This document shows positions 21,611 to 31,645 of a stretch of DNA of 64,000 bases, one piece after another. Position 1 is the stretch's first letter, and each line of letters begins with the position of its first letter. The notes beneath the pieces were generated by a model that was not told where the DNA came from, did no database searches, and was given only the letters and a program-made list of their open reading frames with translations. The position numbers and the translations under genes were made by a program. The stretch is from Stomoxys calcitrans (Eukaryota; Arthropoda; Insecta; Diptera; Muscidae). Location: assembly GCF_963082655.1 (NCBI RefSeq), contig NC_081554.1, positions 59,711,933 to 59,775,932 on the forward strand, read 5' to 3'.

Positions 21611-22730
21611 ATAATACCTTTTTCCCAGTGTAAAATCTGTTATCCATAAAATCTTCTCCTTCGATTTGAGATTCTACTTTGATCACTTGATCACTTTGTC
21701 AATCCAACTTTTTTTTGGCAAAAAAATCCATACTAATGTGTTTATATGTATTTATTATTATGTTCACCGGTGTTTCTTTTCAACTTGTGTTATTTTTAAT
21801 TAAAAAAAATCTAAATTTATCATCAGATAGAAAAAGAACCATAAACATTTGGGCTAATTATAGATGTGCGAAGTTGAATGACGACTTTTTTTTACAATAT
21901 AAAAAAATTTCCAATCCAGCCATCTTCAAAACTGACCACGTGACGTCTTATGATGATGTGATGATAAGATAGGCAACCTACTGATTGCCTGCAGGTTAAT
22001 ATTTGACAATGATATTTAAATTCTTCGAAGCTAGTGCCAGCATTGTTAGTAGCTTCAAATACTCGTAATAACAGGCTAATATAAATTTTATTTTATCAGT
22101 TATAAGGCGACCCTGCCGTTTTTGCTGCTGCATCTGAAAATGCCACTACTGGCCCACTACTCCCATGCACTTCTTGTCGTTGTATAACACTCTCTCTCTC
22201 TCTTGCCTTCTTCTTTTCTGCCTGCTAATGAATACTTATTACAGTCCCTGTCATGCTGTTTATACAATTGTTTTTGGGGGACATTATGAGCCCACTTAAC
22301 TACTGCCCTTAGTGGGTGATGTAGGTGATGTAGGCGGTCTTATGACTTGCCTGGTAGTCAAGAGAGTTTTGCAAATATTTAGCAGCGAAATTAGACAAAT
22401 ACACCTCAAGTGCTGAGTTTCTATTATTTGCAAGGCCTTAGAGTGAAGTGTCTGACAATAGACAGACTTACAGCAATAAAGTTGTGCTGTAATGCCATCG
22501 AGATGATAAAGTGGCTGCAATTTTGTTTTATTGTATCGTGATAAGCAGAGACTCGTGGCGTCTGGTTGAGAGGTGCTGAATTTTAAGATATTTTTGCTTT
22601 CTGTAAATAATACATTCATAAATAAGACCAGAATCATGATTGTGGGTTTTTGGTCACCTTAATTGTATGAATTATAGAGAGATTAAGAATTCGTCCTTAT
22701 ACAGGACACAGGATAATTCAAACGACCACA
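21611..22730. other. Noncoding stretch, no feature recognised
   Basis: No recognisable coding sequence. Open frames of 85 and 113 residues have no known motif. A (CT)n tract lies at about 22188-22204. Confidence 0.5.
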
Positions 22731-22836
22731 CTTTTATACCCTCTATCATAGGATGGATGGGAAGTATACTAATGTAGTCATTCTGTTTGTAACACCTCGA
22801 AATATTCCTCTTTGACCACATAAATTATATACAGTG
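22731..22836 (-). repeat. Family A tail fragment, minus strand
   Basis: Begins 'ttttataccctctatcatag', continues 'aatattcctctttgaccac' and 'ataaattatata', and stops exactly where a pogo-type inverted repeat starts at 22837. The break falls in the TA-rich word that also receives insertions at 28113 and 58281. Confidence 0.85.
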
Positions 22837-22915
22837 GAACCTCGTTTATCCGGTTTTGCTGAGACCGAGCTTGGCATGGAAACTCGAAAACACGGTTAAT
22901 AGAGGTTTTCTCTTA
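22837..22915 (+). mobile_element. Pogo/Tigger-type terminal inverted repeat, one end
   Basis: Starts CAGTGGAACCTCGTTTATCC directly after TA, the typical look of pogo/Tigger termini. A partly reversed copy of the same words ('ggcatggaaactcgaaaaca', 'cggttaatagagg') follows within 50 bp. This may be the end of a short MITE or of a truncated element. The right boundary is not defined. Confidence 0.6.
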
Positions 22916-22989
22916 AATTGCATTATTTATGTATATTTAATGATTGTTATTAATACCACATAGAGTATCTATGATTTAAAACTAAAACT

Positions 22990-23990
22990 TTTTCGCATGC
23001 GTGATTTTTAACCTATAGCAGCTGTATCAAAATATGGTCCTATCTGGACCAAACTCGCCATAATTCATTGTTCAAAATGTGAGAAGAATCGGATAAAACA
23101 AAATGTACAAGACAGTAAATCGGGAAATCGATATATATCGCAGCTATATCCTATATAGGAGACCACCGCAGCATAGAGGTTAGCATGACCGCCTATGACG
23201 CTGAACGCATGGGTTCGAATCCTTGAGAGAACATTAGAAAAAATGTTCAGGGTTGGTTATTCCCCCCTAATGCTTGCGACATTTGGTATGGCAGCAATGT
23301 AAAAACTTCTCCACAATGAGGTGTCGCACTGCGGCACACCGTACGGACTCGGCTATAAAAGGAAAGCCCCTTATCATTGAGCTTAAACTTGAATAGGATA
23401 GCACTCATTGAAATGTCAGATATATCAAGATATACACCGATTTGAACCATATTCATCACGAATATCGGGAATCTTAACACAAACCATTGTGCTATATTTC
23501 AACCAAATCGGATATTAAATACAGCTTTTATGAGCCTAAGACCCTAAATCGGGAGATCGGTCTATATGGAAGCTATATTAAGATATAGACAGATCTGGAC
23601 CATATACCGCACAGATATCGGGGATCTTAATACAAATCATTGTGCAAAATTTCAGTCAAATCGGATATTAAATACAGTTTTTATAAGCCCACAATTCTTA
23701 ATCGGGAGATCGCTCTATATAGGAGCTATTGTATATCAACATATAGTCTGATATAGCCCAACTTTGAATTTAATCTGCATATGGACAAACAAGTTTCGAT
23801 GCAAAGTTTCAGCTCAATATTTTCGTTTTTAAAAGCTGTAGACGGACGGATTTAGCAAGATCGTATTAGATTTTTACGAGGACCAAAAATATATATTTTA
23901 GGATTGGAAATGAATAAATCGATGTGTTGCAAACGGAATGACTAAATGAATATACCCCCATCCTTCAAAAAGGGAATGTCAGAATTTTAC
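22990..23990 (+). repeat. Family B element, interrupted by a SINE
   Basis: About five units with 'aacctatagcagctgtatca', 'tatcgcagctatatcctata' (SINE after this word), 'atatacaccgatttgaacca' and 'gaccatataccgcacagata'. They are followed by a reduced 'gacggacgg' microsatellite and the end 'aatatacccccatccttcaa'. The 5' end is not visible. Confidence 0.82.
23158..23418 (+). mobile_element. tRNA-derived SINE, 3' truncated
   Basis: Head 'gaccaccgcagcatagaggt' with B box GGTTCGAATCC at 23212-23222. The body runs to 'gcactcattgaaatgtc', where family B resumes. The last ~50 bp of the consensus are missing. Confidence 0.88.
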
Positions 23991-24059
23991 ATCAAAAAAT
24001 AATGTGTGCGGGGCACGGATAATAAAGGAAAACTTGGTTGGAAGGAGTGTCATTGAGGC

Positions 24060-24530
24060 GCCATGTGCGGTCCATATTGCTCAAAAACCTGATATAGGTT
24101 TCATATAAGCCGAACTCCCGATTTGGCTTCTTGAGTTTTTACAAGACGCAATTGTTATCCGATTTGGCTGAAATTTTGCACAGAGTGTTATGTTATGACT
24201 GCCCACAGGTCCATATCGGTCAATAATCTGATATAGCTCCCATATAAACCGATCTCTCGATTTGACACCTTGAGCGCCTAGAAGCCGCAATCATTTGGCT
24301 GCAACTTTGCTTCAACGTTGGCTGCAACTTTGCAGGGAGTGTCTTGTTATGACTGCCAACTACTGCGCCAAGGACGGTCCATATCGGTTAATAAACTGAT
24401 ATAGCTCGCATAAAAACTGATCTCCCGATTTCACTTGTTGAGCCCTTATAAGCCGCTGCTGTTATCAGATTTGGGATGCAATTTTGCACGGAGTGTTCTG
24501 TTACGGCCTCCTCCTCAACCTCCTCGATCA
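24060..24530 (-). repeat. Family A core fragment, minus strand
   Basis: Three core units ('gatatagctcccatataaac', 'cgatctctcgatttgac', 'tgttatgactgccaac') without either terminal motif. A small internal duplication of 'ttcaacgttggctgcaactttg' lies near 24310. Confidence 0.75.
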
Positions 24531-24581
24531 CCTCAAAAAGTCAAATTTCTCGAAAGCGCAGTTGAAAATGTTGAACTGTAA

Positions 24582-24660
24582 TACGCTTAAGTGAAAACCC
24601 GCTTAAGTGAAAACCCGCTTAAATGAAACTCCGCTTAAGTGAAAACCCGCTTAAGTGAAA
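24582..24660. repeat. 16-bp tandem repeat, five units
   Basis: The unit CGCTTAAGTGAAAACC starts at 24584, 24600, 24616, 24632 and 24648. The flanking 'ttgaactgtaata' resembles the inner part of pogo/Tigger-type ends, but this is only suggestive. Confidence 0.85.
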
Positions 24661-24893
24661 CTTGGTGAAGGTTTTTCGCCTTTAAATGGCTTTTTTGTTT
24701 CCCGATATAGCTGAAAATTGGTACAGTGAGTGGTTTTTGATACCTCAAAGTCCGTTTTGATATTGGTCCAGGTAGGGCAATCTGCTATTGGTCCATAAAT
24801 GTTTTTTTTTTCACCGTCTTTTGACAAAATGAAGTAGTGGGTATCCAAAGTTCGGCCCGGCGGAACTAATTGTCTTTTTACTTGTTCGAGTCT
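24661..24893 (-). repeat. Family C/A-related terminal fragment, minus strand
   Basis: Contains 'tttcccgatatagctgaaaa' and ends 'agttcggcccggcggaacta' and 'gtctttttacttgttc', the family start motif read from the other strand, with one changed base in the palindrome. Confidence 0.65.
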
Positions 24894-24894
24894 A

Positions 24895-25975
24895 ACTTTT
24901 TATACCCCTTTTATACACCCCGACTGTGGTATAGGGTTTTACAACGCTTATAAAGAGAAGAGCTAGACCTATTGATAAGTATAGCGATCGAATCAGAATC
25001 ACTTTCTGATTCAATTTAGCCATGTCCGTCTGTGAGTCCACCTATTCTTTTTTTTCTGTTAGCCAACACGCAGGGGATGTGTCATATGAATGCAGTGCAT
25101 TGCGTTGGCGAGAGGAAATTAGGAATTGGAGAGGGGAAAAAGTATGTAGTGCTTATTGGCATTTGTCTTAAATCTTTGGATGTCAAAGTGGGTGGGAAAA
25201 ACATTAGCCGGAAGTCGTTTCCACATACGGGCAGAGTGTATCGTCCATAACCCGCCTCTTGTCCTCAATCTCTCGAAGACTCGGCCTATGGTCGAATGAT
25301 TACGAATGAGAGAGATTACTGTCATCCACAAATGAGTAGACCTGACGCAACAGATCGTTGATGAAAGAATAGAGCCCTGGGATACACCTGCGGTCAAATT
25401 CTTGTAATCAAGATACAGGTCGTATTTGTTGTCCAATTGTCACGAAATTTTGCACATGTCACTTTTTTGTCCAAGGACAAATCGTAATTGATTTTGGTAA
25501 AAATCGGCTCATATTCGTATATAGCTTCCATATATATGTATCGCCCGATTTGCGCTTAAATGACCGTAGTAACTACAATTTTACACCGATCTGCACAAAA
25601 TTTGCCACGGATTGTTTCGTTACAGATTTCGATATTGCTCCCATATATATGTATCGATCGATTTGAACTTGAATGGCTGTATTAACTACAATTTTCAACC
25701 GATTTGTGCAAAATTTAGACTGAATCGGCATTAAACCTGTTATAGCTCCCATATAAACCGATCTCCCGATTTTACTTGACCTCCTAAAGGGCGCAATTCT
25801 TATTCGATTTGGCTGAAATTTTGCGCAAATCCCGAATCGGTCTATAACCTGATATTGCTCGAATAGCATAGCATTTCTTATTCATTATCATTTCTTTGCC
25901 TACAAGGAGACACCAATCAAAGAATTTGACAAATGCGATTCATGGTGTATGGTATTTAAGAATCGATCGGCCTGG
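24895..25975 (-). repeat. Family C element, minus strand, interrupted by LINE-X
   Basis: Distant relative of family A. The tail side ('tttttatacccc', 'gtatagggttttacaacg', 'tttagccatgtccgtctgtg') is followed by a LINE-X piece, then units such as 'gctcatattcgtatatagct', 'tccatatatatgtatcgccc', 'acaattttacaccgatctgc'. It ends 'gatcggcctgg' near 25975 with a decayed palindrome. Confidence 0.65.
25040..25425 (-). mobile_element. LINE-X fragment with a large internal deletion, minus strand
   Basis: Reading on the minus strand, 'caggtgtatcccagggctct' (RT block 'GVPQGS') leads to 'cattcgaccataggccgagt' and 'RVFERLRTRGG'. It then jumps at 'actctgccc|gtatgtggaaacga' straight to the 3' end ('ttttgacatccaaag', 'gcatt-catatgacac'). 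RT palm residues and the whole middle are missing. It sits inside family C. Confidence 0.82.
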
Positions 25976-27234
25976 CTTTCCTGTATGATGTCTCGTAGAA
26001 ATGAGTCCTAAATACCCGTTACCAACCGGAAGAATAATAAAGCAGTAGGAGCCGATGGGCGGCCAGCTGACTTATTTCAGACCAGAGGCCATTCAGATAT
26101 TATGTATGGAACAGCTTTTGTACAGTCCGACTACAAGAACGGATACCGGAAGATTGCGCATAAAATTAGACAAAACTCTTCACAACACTCCAAATAGGAA
26201 ACAAAAGTATTACTTACACTTATAGAGATGGATTTATAACACTAACCTAAAAATATAAAAAAAGGAAAAGATGGATGATTAATAACAAAAGAATAATAAT
26301 GGTCTAATAAATGATTTCAATAATGTTCATAAAAAACTGGAGTTTTTTGGGAGTAGGACGTTTATGCCGATTAAAGAATCAATTGGAAAATACAAATCGA
26401 GACTGGATGTTCAAGTCATGGGCGCCTTCTATGGCCGACACTATAATAATAGATTCTAGGTAGGCCACCTATGTCCCACAATGTAAAAAACTCGTTCTTC
26501 TTTGGTTTCTATAGTAGCGGATTGGACACAGCATACATACACAATGATAAGAAGCAAACATCATTAGATTCCACCTAAGAAATATTTTTAACAAATCTTC
26601 CATAAAAAGTTTATAGTTTCCGAAAACTCAGACTTTTTGTCAAGTTGTTAAGCTCACCCCCTATGCGGAATATAAAAAAGAGAACAATGAAAAACTTCTT
26701 TAATTTTTGGATATAATATTTTATTGCTTTTACAAGTGGACACACAATTTATGTGTGATCGATGCTTAAGTTGACGATCAACTTAAATCTCGCTGTATCG
26801 TTGCCATTCGCTATGGGTTAATGGTGTTGAATACCTCTTAAATGGCGCTCAATGTAGGTTGTTGCTGCTCGATGTTTTTATGAGCAAAAGAAATAACATC
26901 ATGTGACTTTGTACTGAAGAGAAAGGGCAAAGCTAACTTTCTATACGCAAAGGTCATGCTCTATAAGATACTTATAATACCTTTGCTCTTATGCGACAGA
27001 AAAATCCCCGTTTAAATTAATGAACCCATCTGCCCTAATGGCGATTATCGGTGTCGTATCAGTCACGTGCTGAATAAGTTAAAGACCGACATTATCAGAA
27101 TTAGGCTAGCGCCAGCAAGTTTTTTGAAAACACATTTGATGGTTTAAAAAATCAAAGAAAACGAAACTTTGACGAAAAAATCAAGTAGACCAAGTCGTCT
27201 TGGAATGTGGAGATGTTACACAGTTGCAATAAAA
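25976..27234. other. Mostly unassigned noncoding stretch
   Basis: Apart from the LINE-like piece at about 26020-26190, nothing was recognised. No open frame above 60 residues occurs on either strand in most of this stretch. Confidence 0.5.
26020..26190 (+). pseudogene. Possible RTE-like reverse transcriptase relic
   Basis: The plus-strand frame gives 'NKAVGADGRPADLFQTRGH', resembling the 'GKAPGADGIPAELFK' block of RTE-clade reverse transcriptases. A shifted frame then gives 'LQERIPEDCA', resembling the following 'W..ERIPEDW' block. Both are in the expected order and spacing, but only about 50 residues are involved and there is a frameshift. Confidence 0.45.
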
Positions 27235-27290
27235 CAAGTAAACGCGTGCTAAATTCGATCAAGCCGAATCTTATATACCCTCCACCATCG
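27235..27290 (+). repeat. Family A 5' end only
   Basis: Reads 'aaaacaagtaaacgcgtgct', a decayed palindrome, and 'cttatataccctccaccatc', then stops at the 3' tail of the LINE fragment that begins at 27291. Confidence 0.82.
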
Positions 27291-27975
27291 AGGTTAGGTT
27301 AGGTTAGGTTTAAGTGGCAATCTGCCATCAGACTCACTTAAACGTTTTCGTCCATTGTGATACCACAGGAACAGAAGAAGGAAGATGCCTTCTAGTTCCT
27401 ACCGTTGAACCATCCAGATCGCATTAAAAAGGCCCAATAATTCGCGAATCAGATGGGTTCTCAAAGAAATGAGAACCTAAAGTGGAACTCTTTCTGACTG
27501 CCAATGCGGGACACACACGCAGAAGGTGTTCTATAGACTTCTTCTTCGATGTCTTCACAGCTTCTGCAAAAGTCGTTGCTGGCAACCTTCAGTTTGTCAG
27601 CATGTTTTCCGATTAGACAGTGACAGCAAAGCGGTAGACTTCTTCAAGTCTAGATTAGGCCACATAGTTTTGGAATGCTCACGGCCCCCTCCTTGTGACC
27701 ATCTATCATTCGATGTCCTTTGGGCCCAGTCCTGAAAACTTAGCTTACATATCGCCAAAGGCATACCCACAGATTCCAGTATCCCCCGAATGTGTAGGGT
27801 AGTTCCTAGTCTCGCAAGCTTGTCCGCTTTAGAATTTCCTGGGATATCTCTGTGGACCGGTGGACTTTTGAAGCGCCGTCCACCAGACCACAACACCATA
27901 TAGCATTATAGGTCTGACAACTGCAGTACATACCCAATGCATGACACGCACTACTTCCAATTTCGATAACATTTT
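27291..27975 (-). pseudogene. R1/LOA-like LINE 3' fragment with (TTAGG)4-like tail
   Basis: On the minus strand the piece begins with the RT connector ('VCTAVVRPIMLYGVVVWW' in one frame). It then joins directly to the RNase H end 'DIPGNSKADKLARLGTT' (100-residue open part, 27597-27899), 'NDRWSQGGGREHSKTMWPNL' and a Cys-x2-Cys segment 'NDFCRSCEDIEEE'. The central RNase H is therefore deleted. The element ends 'ccacttaaacctaacctaac', i.e. four AGGTT units on the plus strand at 27291-27310. It was presumably an insertion into the family A copy flanking it. Confidence 0.75.
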
Positions 27976-28112
27976 CTGTTGGGAACCTACACTAATAGAA
28001 AGTATTTGTGCAAAATTTCAAGCGCCTAGCTTTATCCGTTCAAAAGCGTGCTTTCGACAGATGGACGAACATTGCTAAATCGACTTTGTATGTCAAGACG
28101 ATCAAGAATATA

Positions 28113-28344
28113 CAGTGGCACGGAAAAGTCTACATACCCCACTCAAAATATGCGTTTTATAAAAAGAAATTTATATACGAAAAGTTTTTCCGCCAAATAT
28201 CGAATGTTGCTCAAATTTTTTTCCATGGCCACTACTATAATTATTAGCAAATATTTATGAGGTTATATCCTATCCTCATTACGTGACTCTAAGTTTATGA
28301 AGCTGCCATTTACGAAAAGGTATATAGACTTATCTGTGCCACTG
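28113..28344. mobile_element. Tc1/mariner-type MITE, TA-flanked
   Basis: 232 bp, flanked by TA (28111-28112, 28345-28346). Left end CAGTGGCACGGAAAAGTCTA, right end in reverse CAGTGGCACAGATAAGTCTA; the inverted repeats extend about 26 bp. No coding frame. It is unrelated in sequence to the rosa-MITE. Confidence 0.9.
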
Positions 28345-28400
28345 TATATACTTTGTTGGATTTCAGGGGAAAATTTCGATGTGTAACCATCCTGTGGGTT

Positions 28401-28684
28401 GGAGGCCACCGTAGCGCAGAGATTAGCATGTCCGCCTATGAAGCTGAACGCCTGGGTTCGAATCCTGGCGAGACCATCAGAAAAAATTTTCACCGGTGGT
28501 TTTCCCCTCCTAATGCTGGCAACATTTGTAGGTACTTTGCCATCTAAAACTTCTCTCCAAAGAGGTGTCGCACGGCGGCACGCCGTTCGGACTCGGCTAT
28601 AAGAAGGGGGCCCCTTATCATTGAGCTTAAACTTGAATCGGACTGCACTCATTGATATGTGAGAAGTTTGCCCCTGTTCCTTAG
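28401..28684 (+). mobile_element. tRNA-derived SINE
   Basis: Head 'ggaggccaccgtagcgcaga', A-box region at 28412-28425, B box GGTTCGAATCC at 28455-28465. The body ends at 'gcccctgttccttagtg', so the final 25-30 bp are lost. It lies inside the family A tail. Confidence 0.92.
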
Positions 28685-28725
28685 TGTTGCATTTGTACCA
28701 TCCTATGGTAGAGGGTATAAAATAT

Positions 28726-29094
28726 AGTACTTCCCCACTAAAACGTATTTGTTTGTCACTAAGATATTCCAAACGTTTAATTTTTTTGCATGTAAAGGGC
28801 CCAATACTATTCGATATGATTAAAACTTTTTAAGATGACCTATTGAAACTTCCAAAATCAATGACAAATATACTGCCTGTCCCACTAATCCAATACCACT
28901 CAAGCGAATGGGTCGCCTTACGCAAACACCTGTTTGTCCATTATAAAACCAACTGGTTGTGACATACAAAAGAACCAAAGTCGCTCAATTTCAGTGACAT
29001 AAAGTTGGTGGAAAAGGCGGTCAGTTCTAATCGGGTTTCTGTATAAACCAATACAACACCTGCAGGGTGATTTCACTATCCAAATATTCAACAA
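28726..29094. other. Noncoding stretch, no feature recognised
   Basis: No repeat shared with other parts of the window and no coding frame. Confidence 0.5.
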
Positions 29095-29310
29095 GTAAAA
29101 GCGTGCTAAATTCGGCCGGGCCGAATCTTATATACCCTCCACCATGGATCGCATTTGTCTCTTTTTTTCCCGGTATCTCTTTTTAGACAAACAAAAAATA
29201 AAAGAAAACAATTGCTATGCAAATTGAATTGAAAGTTAGAGACAACAATAGAAGTCTATGTGTAAAATTTCAGCCAAATCGAATAAGAATTTTGCCTTTT
29301 AGGGTCCCAA

Positions 29311-30368
29311 GTTAATGGCTTCGTTCGATTTATTTCGAGCTTCTCCGAGATCGCACTATTCGAGTCGTTATTATAGATGGGTTCTCATCCAATGAGCACA
29401 AATTGACCGCAGGTGTACCCCAGGGCTCTGTTCTTTCTCCTTCTCTTTTTCTAATTTTCAATCAACAATCTACACTTCTGCGGATGAAAGTAATCTCAGT
29501 CATTCGTACTCATTCGACCATAGGCCGAGTCTTCGAGAGATTGAGGACAAGAGGCGGGTTTGGATGAGACACCCTGCCAGGATTTACTGGCCATTTCTGA
29601 GTGGGGTCGAATGAATCGAGTAGATTTTAATGCACGGAAGACTTATTGCTGTTTGTTGCAACACAAACGATTAGCTGACCCATTACCATCATCTTTGTCT
29701 ATCAACGGTATAGGTGTTGAGCAATCAGAAGCTCTTGATATTCTGGGCTTGAAAATACAAAGTCATGTCCGTTGGGCTAAACAGGTATTCGAAGTGTCGA
29801 AAAAAGCATTCAAGTGTTTGGGCTTCCCTAAACAGTGTAAAAATTACTTCATTCCGTCTGATCTTCTTAACATCTACACCACTTTCATAAGGCCGAAAAT
29901 GGAGTACAACTCACATGTATGGGCTGGAACTTTAAAATCATCCCTGGAGCTACTGGACCGTGTACTGAGGAGAGCAATGGCGATGATTGGGGACAGTGGG
30001 GTATCCATTTCTATTGCCTCACTTCATCATCGCCGCAATGTGGGTTGTTTGGCGCTGTTCTATCGGTACTTTCATGGTGTGTGTTCGTCTGATATTCGTC
30101 TGCTTATTCCTGATGTGAGGGTGTATGTCAGGAATACTAGACATTCCAGGAGCTCACACCCGTTTGTAATTGATTGGCCAGCGGACCTCACAATGCATTG
30201 TAGAAAGAATTCTTATTTCGCCCGAACCGTTCCTATGTGGAATCGACTTCCGGCTAATGTTTTTCCCATCCACCTTGACATCCAAAGATTTTAGACAAAT
30301 GTCAATAAGCACTACATCCTTCGCACTGCATTCATAGGGGACATCCCCTGTGGTGCTGACAGACAGTA
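29311..30368 (+). mobile_element. LINE-X copy 2, 5' truncated
   Basis: Begins in the RT palm ('NGFVRFISSF'), continues 'HKLTAGVPQGSVLSPSLFLI', then a frameshifted catalytic block. Where copies 1 and 3 have FADDSN, this copy reads SADESN (29478-29495), so the second catalytic aspartate is changed. The 244-residue open frame at 29560-30294 covers the C-terminal region ('FNARKTYCCLLQHKRLADPL', 'VRWAKQVFEVSKKAFKCLGF', 'RRNVGCLALFYRYFHGVCSS', 'FARTVPMWNRLPANVFPIHL') and is the best preserved copy of it in the window. The 3' end is 'ggacatcccctgtggtgctg' followed by 'acagacagtagaaaaa'. It is inactive. Confidence 0.9.
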
Positions 30369-31281
30369 GAAAAAAAGTGAAATAGGGAGATCGGTTTATA
30401 TGAGAGCTGTATCAGGCTAAAGACCGATTCAGACCATATTTGACACGCATGTTGGAGGTCATGGAAGAAGCCGTTGTACAAAATTTCAGCCACATCGGAT
30501 AATAATTACGCCCTCTTGAGGCTCAAGAAATCAAGATCCCATATCGGTTTATATGGCAGCTATATCTGGTCATGGACCGATTTGAGCCGTATTTGGCATA
30601 GATGTTGGAAGTCATAACAAAACACCTCATGCAAAATTTCAGCCAAATCGGATAAGAATTGTGCCCTCTAGTGGCTCAAGAAGTCATGATTAGAGAATCG
30701 GTTTATATGGCAGCTATATCTGGTTATGGACCTATTTGAGCCATATTGGCATAGGTGTTGAAAGTCATAACAAAACACCTCATGCAAAATTTCAGCCAAA
30801 TCGGATAGGAATTGCGCCCTCTAGTAGGTCCAGAAGTCAAGATCCCAGATCGGTTTATATGGCAGCTATATCAGGTTCTTTACCAATTTAAACCATACTT
30901 GGCACAGTTGTTGGAAGGCATAACAAAACACTTCATGCGAAATTTCAGCCAGATCGGAAAGAAATTGCGCCCTCTAGAGACTCATGAAGTCAAGACCCCA
31001 GATCGGTTTATATGACAGTTATATCAGGTTATGGACCGATTTAAACCATAATTGGCACAGTTGTTAGAAATAATAACAAAACATCTCATGGAAAACTTCA
31101 GCCAAATTGGAGCCTCTAATGGCTCAAGAACTCAAAATCCCAGATCGGCTTATATGGCAGCTATATCAAAACATGGACCAATATGGCCAATTTACAATCC
31201 CAACTGACCTACACTAGTAAGAAGTATTTGTGCAAAATTTCAAGCGGATAGCTTTGCTCCTTTGAAAGTTAGCATGCTTTC

Positions 31282-31511
31282 GACAGACAGACGGACGGAC
31301 AGACGGACGGACAGACGGACGGACAGACGGACGGACAGACAGACGGACGGTCAGACGGAGGGACGGACGGTCAGACGGAGGGACGGACAGACAGACGGAC
31401 GGACGGACAAACAGACGGAGGACGGACGGACAGACGGAAGAATTGGCAGACAGACGGACGGACAGACAGACGGACGAATGGACAGACAGACGGACGGACA
31501 GACGGACCGAC
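31282..31511. repeat. GACGGACAGACG microsatellite, expanded
   Basis: About 230 bp of GACGGACA/GACAGACG units with a few interruptions, in the position where other family A copies have 30-80 bp. It creates incidental 85- and 99-residue open frames on the two strands with Arg/Thr/Asp- and Ser/Val/Arg/Pro-rich repeats. Confidence 0.95.
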
Positions 31512-31645
31512 ATGGCTAGATCGACTTAAAATGTCATGACGATCAAGAATATATATACATTATAGGCTCTTAGACGAATATTTCGAAGAGTTACAAACAA
31601 AATGACGAAATTAGTATACCCCCATCCTATGGTGTAGGGTATAAA

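Larger units (their letters stand above)
27976..28725 (+). repeat. Family A tail, interrupted twice
   Basis: The tail starts 'cctacactaatagaaagtat', runs through 'gtgctttcgacagatggacg' and 'caagacgatcaagaatata', is broken by a MITE (28113-28344), and resumes 'tatatactttgttggatttc'. It is broken again by a SINE (28401-28684) and ends 'ccatcctatggtagagggta'. The order of insertion is visible: both guests are younger than this copy. Confidence 0.85.
29095..31645 (+). repeat. Family A element, long, interrupted by LINE-X
   Basis: Starts 'caagtaaaagcgtgctaaat' and 'tcggccgggccgaat'. The first unit breaks at about 29310 ('ttttagggtcccaag') and resumes at 30369 ('aagtgaaatagggagatcgg') after a LINE-X insertion. 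Six core units, a greatly expanded microsatellite (31282-31511), 'gatcaagaatatatatacat' and the end 'catcctatggtgtagggtat' follow. Both termini are present. Confidence 0.9.

Noticed and set aside
31214..31519. Open frames rich in Ser/Val/Arg/Pro or Arg/Thr/Asp
   Set aside because: Translations of the GACGGACAGACG microsatellite on the two strands.
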